Assembly: GCA_030731685.1 (NCBI GenBank)
Contig: JANQTO010000255.1
Coordinates: forward strand, 1 to 16,211
Reading direction: 5' to 3'
Source: Nonlabens sp.
Lineage (GTDB): Bacteria; Bacteroidota; Bacteroidia; Flavobacteriales; Flavobacteriaceae
DNA: 16,211 nucleotides
Shown: positions 1 through 5,745 of the stretch, piece after piece
Layout: the number at the start of each line of letters is the position of its first letter
Position numbering within the stretch: the first letter of the stretch is position 1
Notes under the pieces: model-generated
Told to the model about the DNA's origin: nothing
The model's input: only the letters and a program-made list of their open reading frames with translations
Database searches by the model: none
Made by a program: the position numbers and the translations under genes

Positions 1-557
1 ACAAAGAAACGCAAGAGCTTGCAAATTTTTATAATGAGACCCTAGGTTTTTGCCCCAACTCTGTTTTAACCATGCAGCGACGTCCGGCCATTTCTATGGC
101 GTTTATCAATTTGAATAAAGCGGTGATGGAAAATAAAGGCCGTGTTACAAGTGCCCTAAAACGTATGATTGCTTGGGTCTCGAGCAACGCAACGGGTTGT
201 AGGTATTGTCAGGCGCATGCCATACGCGCTGCAGAGCGTTACGGAGCAGAACAAGAACAATTAGACAATATTTGGGATTACCGCACACATGCAGCATTTA
301 ACGATGCCGAGCGTGCAGCGCTGGACTTTTCACTTGCCGCTAGTCAGGTGCCTAACGCGGTGAATCAAGATATTCACGATAGGTTACACCAGCACTGGGA
401 CGATGGTGAGATTGTGGAAATGTTGGGTGTTATTGCGCTCTTCGGTTATCTTAATAGGTGGAATGATTCTATGGGAACCACCATGGAAAAACCAGCGGTA
501 GAAAGTGGCGAGCAGTATTTAGGAAAGCACGGTTTTGAAGTTGGTAAGCACGTTTAG
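1..557 (+). CDS. Carboxymuconolactone decarboxylase / AhpD-like family protein (5' end missing)
   Basis: The reading frame is open from the first complete codon (base 3) with no stop before the ATG at 72. Sensible protein (KETQELANFYNETLG) precedes that ATG, so the gene starts left of the window and 72 is an internal methionine. The motif CRYCQAH (198-218) is the CxxC-x2-H redox/active-site signature of the AhpD-like branch of the CMD superfamily. The flanking helices fit that all-helical fold: a VTSALKRMIAWVSSNATG stretch before it and FNDAERAALDFSLAASQVP after it. Family members are usually peroxidase-linked thiol-disulfide proteins or small decarboxylases; the substrate cannot be told here. 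The stop lies 1 base from the end of the convergent gene at 559, and I see no terminator hairpin between them. Confidence 0.85.
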   Translation, partial: KETQELANFYNETLGFCPNSVLTMQRRPAISMAFINLNKAVMENKGRVTSALKRMIAWVSSNATGCRYCQAHAIRAAERYGAEQEQLDNIWDYRTHAAFNDAERAALDFSLAASQVPNAVNQDIHDRLHQHWDDGEIVEMLGVIALFGYLNRWNDSMGTTMEKPAVESGEQYLGKHGFEVGKHV

Positions 558-558
558 A

Positions 559-1350
559 CTACAGGTCATTCTTAAAAAAGACTACTTTTTTAAGAGCGCC
601 GTCTAACTCGTATTCCAGTACAATAGTTTCACCATCAGGATACGCAATGCCATTAAATTTTGTTGCGGTAACAATGAAACTGTTGTTAGACAATTTGCGT
701 AAAGTACCTATTTCGGTGGCGTACTCGTAGAGTTTAAATCCGCCATTTTGTTCTGGTTTAAGTCTCCATTTTAAGGGTTTATCCATATAGGTAAACTCCT
801 TAAGTGTGGTAACAGGTATTGCCGTTGCGGCGATGTCATCTACAGACTCTTCAAATGGTTCAGGTTCCATAATAACTTCTTCAATTTCCTGAAAGGATTC
901 TTTTACACTATTGTTCATGCTGTTGACAGGGTTGAATTTATATGTATAACCGTCCAGGGATTCAAGTGCTTCTCTAATGCATTCATGGTACGCCTTGCGA
1001 TAGTCTTTTTCTCGTGACTTGCTCTCTAGGCTGTAGACAACTGTTCCAGTACAGTCTACAAAATCTACGGTCATGTTTTGGGATAAAAAACCGGTCACTT
1101 GTATATTCAGGGTAACTGCGTTGCAGGCTCCTACATTATAATCGGCAGGGAAGACGCCACCAGTTTTTAATGTGTTCAGATTGCTTTTTTTCAGTAGAAA
1201 TATCGTGAGGTCGTTAAAGTCATACTGATTCTGTTCAGATTGAAACTCATATTGCGAGGCGACTACCACATATTTGTACTGGTTTAAAACCTCTTGCGAC
1301 TGCGCATTTAGAACGCTTAAAAACAAAACGATACCTATAAAATATTTCAT
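559..1350 (-). CDS. Secreted protein of unknown function (conserved Bacteroidota type)
   Basis: A 263-residue protein with a clear N-terminal signal peptide: Lys2, a hydrophobic core at about residues 4-14, and a likely cleavage near AQS-QE (17-20). There is no lipobox cysteine, so it is probably periplasmic or surface-released. The mature part opens with a YKYVVVASQYEF stretch followed by FNDLTIFLLKKS. A middle region has two cysteines (about 115 and 139 by reading), then SREKDYRKAYHECIREAL, an acidic linker (EEVIMEPEPFEESVDD) and a C-terminal part rich in beta-strand pattern. From memory this resembles an uncharacterised family common in Flavobacteriia; I know of no demonstrated function. 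It begins with ATG and has no Shine-Dalgarno. A partial -7-like element, TACGTTTC, lies at 1387-1380 on its strand, one base off consensus. It stands alone, convergent with the CMD gene and divergent from recQ. Confidence 0.8.
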   Translation of the reverse strand: MKYFIGIVLFLSVLNAQSQEVLNQYKYVVVASQYEFQSEQNQYDFNDLTIFLLKKSNLNTLKTGGVFPADYNVGACNAVTLNIQVTGFLSQNMTVDFVDCTGTVVYSLESKSREKDYRKAYHECIREALESLDGYTYKFNPVNSMNNSVKESFQEIEEVIMEPEPFEESVDDIAATAIPVTTLKEFTYMDKPLKWRLKPEQNGGFKLYEYATEIGTLRKLSNNSFIVTATKFNGIAYPDGETIVLEYELDGALKKVVFFKNDL

Positions 1351-1560
1351 GACTTTATGTTGAGATTCGGTAATTGCAAGAAACGTACCAGCTAAAGGTC
1401 TTAGCCTTCATAGAACTTGCGTTTACAAATATGGAACACTTTTTAGGTAAACCGGTGAAGAGCACACATAATTTTTGAGCTATTCCACTTAAGCTGCATA
1501 TGCGGTTTGGGTCGTTTATATCTTCTTTAAGTGCAACTGTAAAATAATCTCATTTAGAAT

Positions 1561-1568
1561 TAACTTTG
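1561..1568 (+). promoter_or_regulatory. Probable -7 promoter element of recQ
   Basis: TAACTTTG matches the Bacteroidota primary sigma factor -7 consensus TAnnTTTG exactly. No good TTG is present at the usual -33 distance, only CTG near 1537-1539. Transcription would start a few bases after 1568. That leaves a leader of about 30 bases to the ATG at 1602 and rules out the TTG at 1566 as a start codon, because it lies inside the promoter. Confidence 0.55.
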
Positions 1569-1601
1569 TCAGGTATAAACGCCATTCAAACAAATTTGAA
1601 A

Positions 1602-3770
1602 ATGAACAAGAAATTAGAGCTTCTTAAAACCTACTTTGGGTACGATAGTTTCCGACCGCTACAGGAAACCATAATAGACCAAGTTATTGCAGGTAAAGAC
1701 CTTATGGTCGTGATGCCTACAGGTGGCGGTAAATCCATGTGTTTTCAATTGCCGGCATTGATGCTGGACGGTATTACGCTGGTTATTTCGCCCCTTATCG
1801 CATTGATGAAAGACCAGGTAGATGCCTTGCAGGCAAATGGTATTAACGCAGGTTTTTACAACAGCTCGCAGGATAGCGGCCAGCAACAGGAACTTTTTGC
1901 ACAGCTGCGCACGGGAAGTTTGAAACTACTGTATGTCGCGCCAGAGAGTTTACCTTTATTACAAGAACCGCTGCGCAACACTCCTGTATCCCTTATTGCC
2001 GTAGACGAGGCGCACTGTATTTCTACATGGGGTCACGACTTTAGACCGGCATACACACAACTGTCCACGCTCAAAACCCATTTTCCCGATGCAAATGTGC
2101 TCGCACTCACCGCAACTGCAGACCGTGCAACGCGTGTCGATATTATGCACCAGCTTGCCATACCGCATGCGCAGGAATTTGTCGCATCCTTTGACCGGCC
2201 TAATATCACATTAACAGTGCGTCCAGGAAATAATCGGCTACCCCAGTTGCGCAGGTTTTTAGAGCAGTATCCAGAGGAATCGGGAATTATTTACTGTTTG
2301 AGTAGAGCAACCTGTGAAAAACTTGCCGCAAAACTCAGCGCGTTAGGCTATGCTTGTGAGGCGTACCATGCAGGTTTGGAACACCGCTTTCGCGAAAGCG
2401 TGCAAGAACGATTCATACAGGACACGACTAAAATTGTATGTGCGACCATCGCTTTTGGGATGGGAATCGATAAGTCTAACGTGCGTTTTGTAGTGCATTA
2501 TAACATGCCGAAAAATATTGAAGGATATTATCAGGAAATAGGGCGTGCAGGTCGTGATAGTATCGAGTCGCAAGCCTTGCTTTTCCACAGCTATGCAGAC
2601 GTGATGCAACTGCGCGATTTTGCCATGAACAGCGGTAATGCCGATGTTCAAATTGCAAAGCTCGAGCGTATGAAACAGTTTGCCGAGGCGCTTACTTGCC
2701 GTCGTCGTATGTTATTATCCTATTTTAATGAATACCTCGCGACAGATTGTGGCAACTGTGACGTTTGCCTCAATAAACCAGATTTCTTTGACGCTACCTT
2801 GCTTGCCCAAAAAGCATTAAGTGCCGTTTATAGGATGCAGGAAAGAGCTGGGCTTAACCTAACCATAGATGTGTTGCGCGGCGCCAGCAATGCAACCGTG
2901 CTAGATAGTGGTTTCAACAGCATTAAAACGTATGGCGCTGGTAAGGAATTGCCATGGGCGAGCTGGCAACAATATCTCATACAGCTTATAAATCAAGGGC
3001 TATTAGAGATAGCATTCCATGAGCAAAACCATTTAAAGCTCACGCCACAAGCGCACGATGTGCTATTTAAAAATGCTCCTGTACGACTGGCGGTCATTCC
3101 TAAGCCAGAAGAACTTGCCGTTCAAAAAAGCAAAGCAACTGGACAGGAAGTTCTTAGTGAGGTAAATACTGATTTGTACGAAGCACTGCGCAAAACCCGA
3201 ACGCAAATAGCCAGTGAGGATAACATGGCTCCTTATATGGTCTTTAGCGATGCCAGTCTTAAGGATATGGCTAGCCGTATACCGCTTACTACAAGTGAAT
3301 TTGGTGATATTAGTGGAGTAGGAGCACTTAAACTCGAGAATTATGCGACTGCTTTTCTAGATGTGCTTACTGATTTTTCCATGATGCGCAAGGGCAGTTT
3401 TGTATATCGCGATGGAAATAAGGCTACAAAGTCCACTAAGAGCCGCACAAAACGCACCAAAGGTTTTGATACGGCTTACGAAAGTGCAAAGCTATTCCAA
3501 GAAGGTATGGATGTAGAAGCCATTGCCGCCACACGAGAATTAAAACCCGATACCGTTCTAGGTCACCTAGGTTCACGCTATTTAACACATAAAGACGTTG
3601 CTGTACATGACTTAGTAGCTGCCGATTTGTTGGGGTTAGTAGTACCTTTTTACAAAGAGTATAAAGAGAACAATGCCGTAAAGCCCATTTATGATCAGTT
3701 AGGCGGTGCGCATTCTTACGGTTCCATAAGGCTGGCCTTGCATATTGTTGAAGCTGATAGGCTTGTATAG
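1602..3770 (+). CDS. recQ: ATP-dependent DNA helicase RecQ
   Basis: A 722-residue 3'-5' superfamily 2 DNA helicase used in recombinational repair and replication fork processing. I start it at ATG 1602 (MNKKLELLKTYFGYDSFRPLQ), where RecQ homology begins. The in-frame TTG at 1566 adds 12 unrelated residues and falls in the promoter. Visible motifs, counted from that ATG, are: Q-motif FRPLQ near 17-21, Walker A PTGGGKS at 39-45, DEAH at 135-138, and motif VI QEIGRAGRD at 311-319. The zinc subdomain has Cys366, Cys383, Cys386 and Cys389. An RQC winged helix follows (about 400-500), then HRDC (about 518-590). The C-terminal helix-turn-helix extension (about 622-710) is typical of the longer Bacteroidota RecQ. 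A palindromic element (2385-2400) encodes RFRES inside helicase domain 2, at a site where relatives vary. It appears to be a single-gene transcript. Confidence 0.95.
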   Translation: MNKKLELLKTYFGYDSFRPLQETIIDQVIAGKDLMVVMPTGGGKSMCFQLPALMLDGITLVISPLIALMKDQVDALQANGINAGFYNSSQDSGQQQELFAQLRTGSLKLLYVAPESLPLLQEPLRNTPVSLIAVDEAHCISTWGHDFRPAYTQLSTLKTHFPDANVLALTATADRATRVDIMHQLAIPHAQEFVASFDRPNITLTVRPGNNRLPQLRRFLEQYPEESGIIYCLSRATCEKLAAKLSALGYACEAYHAGLEHRFRESVQERFIQDTTKIVCATIAFGMGIDKSNVRFVVHYNMPKNIEGYYQEIGRAGRDSIESQALLFHSYADVMQLRDFAMNSGNADVQIAKLERMKQFAEALTCRRRMLLSYFNEYLATDCGNCDVCLNKPDFFDATLLAQKALSAVYRMQERAGLNLTIDVLRGASNATVLDSGFNSIKTYGAGKELPWASWQQYLIQLINQGLLEIAFHEQNHLKLTPQAHDVLFKNAPVRLAVIPKPEELAVQKSKATGQEVLSEVNTDLYEALRKTRTQIASEDNMAPYMVFSDASLKDMASRIPLTTSEFGDISGVGALKLENYATAFLDVLTDFSMMRKGSFVYRDGNKATKSTKSRTKRTKGFDTAYESAKLFQEGMDVEAIAATRELKPDTVLGHLGSRYLTHKDVAVHDLVAADLLGLVVPFYKEYKENNAVKPIYDQLGGAHSYGSIRLALHIVEADRLV
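2385..2400. repeat. 16-base palindrome copy 1, inside recQ
   Basis: CGCTTTCGCGAAAGCG, a perfect palindrome, is read in frame as part of RFRES in the second RecA-like domain of RecQ. It is identical to the copies at 6918-6933 and 11449-11464. Confidence 0.9.
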
Positions 3771-3959
3771 GTACGTTTTCGAGCTTTTGGGCTATTGCAA
3801 TTTTGCACAAAGGCGATGACTGATTTGGTATTTGAAAAAAGGAGGTTATAATAGGAACAAACGTTTAGATTATTTCCTGCTGGTATTGTTGTTTGCACGT
3901 TATCAACGTATTGTAAGCCTTGTGATTGCTGCATTTCGTAAAATAATCAGTCAAAAAGA

Positions 3960-3988
3960 TTGTCAAATATAGAATTAGTGTACCTTTG
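3960..3988 (+). promoter_or_regulatory. Promoter of the first cold-shock gene
   Basis: The -33 TTG (3960-3962) and the -7 element TACCTTTG (3981-3988) are separated by 18 bases, matching the Bacteroidota vegetative promoter layout TTG-N17-23-TAnnTTTG. The ATG follows 28 bases after the -7 box, so the mRNA leader is only about 20-25 bases. It is AT-rich and lacks a Shine-Dalgarno. Confidence 0.7.
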
Positions 3989-4016
3989 GAGCTTAATTAA
4001 TTTATTACATATTACA

Positions 4017-4211
4017 ATGAAACAAGGTACCGTTAAATTTTTCAACGAATCTAAAGGATTTGGATTTATCGTTGAAGACGACACAAATGAAGAGTGCTTC
4101 GTGCACGTAACTGGTCTAATCGATGAGGTTAGAGAAGGTGACGCTGTAGAATACGAAGAAAAAGAAGGTAAAAAAGGTATGAACGCTGTTAACGTAAGAG
4201 TCGTTCAATAG
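4017..4211 (+). CDS. Cold-shock domain protein, copy 1
   Basis: A 64-residue single-domain CSD protein, a single-stranded RNA/DNA binding beta-barrel that acts as an RNA chaperone in the cytoplasm. RNP1 is KGFGFIV (residues 14-20) and RNP2 is CFVHV (27-31). The usual FVHF of E. coli CspA is FVHV here, and several Asp/Glu residues make the C-terminal half acidic. The start is ATG 4017, not the in-frame TTG at 3960, because that TTG is the -33 promoter element. It has its own promoter and a strong terminator at 4234-4265, so it is monocistronic. It differs from the downstream copy at residues 3, 6, 22, 25, 52 and 55. Whether expression is induced by cold cannot be read from the sequence; there is no long CspA-type leader. 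Confidence 0.95.
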   Translation: MKQGTVKFFNESKGFGFIVEDDTNEECFVHVTGLIDEVREGDAVEYEEKEGKKGMNAVNVRVVQ

Positions 4212-4233
4212 TCATATTTTATTCTAAATGTCC

Positions 4234-4265
4234 AAAATCCTGCTCAACTGAGCAGGATTTTTTTT
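4234..4265 (+). terminator. Intrinsic terminator of cold-shock gene 1
   Basis: A perfect 12-base-pair stem (AAAATCCTGCTC, 4234-4245; GAGCAGGATTTT, 4250-4261) with loop AACT, running into an unbroken T-run to 4265. The A-run on the left arm would also allow termination in the other direction. Confidence 0.93.
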
Positions 4266-4445
4266 GTTGGAACCTTTTTGAGTAGCTTGCTATGGTCAAT
4301 GCTGGTTGTAGTGTTGACGATGCTTACGGGCACATTTAGAATTTGAATTATCTATTTGAGATACAATGTCTTAGAATAAGAACCGTATTTGCGATAGGCT
4401 TTTAGTGATGATGAGAATTAAATACAGATATCCATTTAAATAGTC

Positions 4446-4453
4446 TATCTTTG
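4446..4453 (+). promoter_or_regulatory. -7 promoter element of the second cold-shock gene
   Basis: TATCTTTG matches TAnnTTTG and lies exactly 28 bases before the ATG, as in copy 1. No TTG is found at the -33 position (the sequence around 4423-4428 is AT-rich), so this promoter looks weaker or differently controlled than that of copy 1. Confidence 0.6.
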
Positions 4454-4481
4454 TGGCTTAATTAATTTATTACATATTATA

Positions 4482-4676
4482 ATGAAAAAAGGTACAATTA
4501 AATTTTTCAACGAATCAAAAGGATTTGGATTCATCGTTGAAGACGGAACAAACACTGAGTGCTTCGTGCACGTAACTGGTTTAATCGATGAGGTTAGAGA
4601 AGGTGATGCTGTTGAATACGAAGAAAAAGAAGGTAACAAAGGCTTGAACGCTGTTAATGTAAGAGTCGTTCAATAA
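4482..4676 (+). CDS. Cold-shock domain protein, copy 2
   Basis: A 64-residue single-domain cold-shock protein, 58/64 identical to the copy 465 bases upstream, with the same RNP1 (KGFGFIV) and RNP2 (CFVHV). The differences are Q3K, V6I, D22G, E25T, K52N and M55L. Four of them change charge or polarity, at residue 3 and in the loops around 22-25 and 52. The ATG start is fixed by the matching leader. It ends in TAA and is followed by its own terminator (4699-4730). Its promoter has a good -7 element but no visible -33 TTG, so the two paralogues may be expressed at different levels or under different conditions (inference). Confidence 0.95.
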   Translation: MKKGTIKFFNESKGFGFIVEDGTNTECFVHVTGLIDEVREGDAVEYEEKEGNKGLNAVNVRVVQ

Positions 4677-4698
4677 TCATATCTTATTTTAAGTTTCA

Positions 4699-4730
4699 AA
4701 AATCCTGCTCATTTGAGCGGGATTTTTTTT
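4699..4730 (+). terminator. Intrinsic terminator of cold-shock gene 2
   Basis: A 12-pair stem (AAAATCCTGCTC, 4699-4710; GAGCGGGATTTT, 4715-4726; one T-G wobble) with loop ATTT and a T-run to 4730. It is the duplicate of the terminator at 4234-4265. The A-to-G change in the right arm keeps pairing through the wobble. It stops 14 bases before the next start codon. Confidence 0.93.
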
Positions 4731-4744
4731 GTTATAATTGTAGG

Positions 4745-5620
4745 ATGAATTCTCAACCTTCCTATTATACCGAGTCTGGAAAAGTCTCGCCTTCTTATTT
4801 AGTTTTAGCAATATTAGTTGCAATAGTTATTTCTATGTTGCTGGGATACGTTTACAGTGCGGCAACAATTCACATACCATTGATATATGCAAATGTCCTT
4901 ATTCTATTGGGTGTAAGCATCTTGTTAGGCTATGTAGCTCTCGCTCTGTGTAAGCTCTCAAGGGTTCGCAACGGCACCGTACGTTACGTGTTTGTGCTGT
5001 CGATGGGCATCATTGTATGGTATGTTCAGTGGAGTGTTTTTGCTTATTTCTACATAACAGGTGAATTACCTGGACTTGTTGAGTTAGGCAATAATTTATC
5101 ATGGGCATTTTACGGTAGTGAGCAATGGGATGCTTTGTATTACTATTATGTAGAAGGTGGTTTTGAAGTAGGCCGCGTGCATATTTTTGAGTTGGCACTT
5201 CTTCCTATTTGGATTATAGAGTTCGTCATCCTTTTAGGTGCTCCGTTTTATTGGGCTACAAAATATGTCCCACAACCATATTCTGAAGATTACGAACAGT
5301 GGTACGAGAAACGCACGTTGCTCAAAGAATTTAGAGTGATTACAGATTCCCATTTAACCTTGGAAAAGCTACATACCGACGCTGTATCTTTTTTAGACTC
5401 GTTGCAAAGTACAAGTCGCGCGGCGCATGCAAAGGTTCACGTTTATCATATGCCTAGAGAAAGGCAGCAATATTTGCTTATTGAAACCGTGACTTTTGAA
5501 GGTAAAGACAATTCTCGTAAGGCTACGCCGCTTGTACATAACATTGCCGTTAGTAACGAACAGGCTAGATTATTAATAGAGCGTTTTGATAATGAAAAGG
5601 CAGGATTCTCTCTTTTTTAA
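4745..5620 (+). CDS. Integral membrane protein of unknown function, four predicted TM helices
   Basis: A 291-residue protein with hydrophobic helices at about 18-38, 46-68, 80-104 and 148-170. An aromatic-rich loop between TM3 and TM4 contains LYYYYVEGGFEVGR, and a soluble C-terminal region of about 120 residues follows. Positive residues after TM2 (KLSRVR) and at 189-196 suggest the C-terminal region is cytoplasmic. I recognise no catalytic motif. ATG 4745 is preceded by TAGG. The gene begins only 14 bases after the csp2 terminator and no proper promoter fits between them. TATAATTG (4733-4740) is one base off the -7 consensus and would give a nearly leaderless mRNA; read-through from csp2 is the other possibility. 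Its TAA stop shares the bases TTAA (5617-5620) with the stop of the convergent FeoB-associated peptide. Confidence 0.8.
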   Translation: MNSQPSYYTESGKVSPSYLVLAILVAIVISMLLGYVYSAATIHIPLIYANVLILLGVSILLGYVALALCKLSRVRNGTVRYVFVLSMGIIVWYVQWSVFAYFYITGELPGLVELGNNLSWAFYGSEQWDALYYYYVEGGFEVGRVHIFELALLPIWIIEFVILLGAPFYWATKYVPQPYSEDYEQWYEKRTLLKEFRVITDSHLTLEKLHTDAVSFLDSLQSTSRAAHAKVHVYHMPRERQQYLLIETVTFEGKDNSRKATPLVHNIAVSNEQARLLIERFDNEKAGFSLF

Positions 5621-5745
5621 TGACAGCCACAATCACCATCACCACAATTGCCACCTTTTTTAGAAGGTAGCACATACGTTTTTAGCAACCAACCTATGGC
5701 CACCACAGCAATAATTCCTACGACTATGTATTGTGCGATAATCAT
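5617..5745 (-). CDS. FeoB-associated Cys-rich small membrane protein
   Basis: A 42-residue protein, easily missed because of its size. One N-terminal membrane helix (about residues 3-21: IAQYIVVGIIAVVAIGWLL) is followed by a short basic stretch (KTYVLPSKK) and a Cys-rich tail, GGNCGDGDCGCH, with Cys34, Cys39, Cys41 and terminal His42. This is the plan of the FeoB_associated family, small peptides encoded after feoB and thought to help Fe(II) transport, perhaps by metal binding at the cytoplasmic mouth; the role is inferred. Its ATG (5745-5743) overlaps the feoB stop TGA (5744-5742) in an ATGA arrangement, which strongly suggests translational coupling. The cysteines are spaced more widely than the usual CxxC-rich tail of the family. 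It ends on a TTAA shared with the facing gene. Confidence 0.88.
   Translation of the reverse strand: MIIAQYIVVGIIAVVAIGWLLKTYVLPSKKGGNCGDGDCGCH

Larger units (their letters stand above)
3981..4730 (+). repeat. Tandem duplication of a complete cold-shock gene unit
   Basis: Two units, 3981-4265 and 4446-4730, are each 285 bases and keep a constant 465-base offset from the -7 element through the leader, coding region and terminator poly-T, with no net insertion or deletion. The leaders match at 25 of 28 positions, including a 24-base identical block (3991-4014 and 4456-4479). The proteins match at 58 of 64 residues. The 180 bases between the units show no obvious similarity to the region upstream of unit 1. 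Confidence 0.9.

Noticed and set aside
72..557. ATG 72 as the start of the CMD/AhpD-like gene
   Set aside because: The frame is open to the left edge and encodes family-like protein before this ATG; the gene is truncated by the window, not short.
1380..1387. TACGTTTC as promoter of the secreted-protein gene
   Set aside because: One base off the -7 consensus and no TTG at -33 distance; too weak to list as a feature.
1566..1601. TTG start adding 12 residues to RecQ
   Set aside because: The TTG lies inside a consensus -7 promoter element and the added residues are outside RecQ homology.
3839..3846. AAGGAGGT, a full Shine-Dalgarno match in the recQ-csp gap
   Set aside because: No ATG, GTG or TTG at a suitable distance and no reading frame follows; Bacteroidota rarely use such sites.
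3716..3934. 72-residue minus-strand reading frame at the recQ 3' end
   Set aside because: It runs into recQ antisense, has no recognisable protein features and no promoter.
3960..4016. TTG start giving an 83-residue cold-shock protein
   Set aside because: The TTG is the -33 element of the promoter; the downstream paralogue and family length fix ATG 4017.
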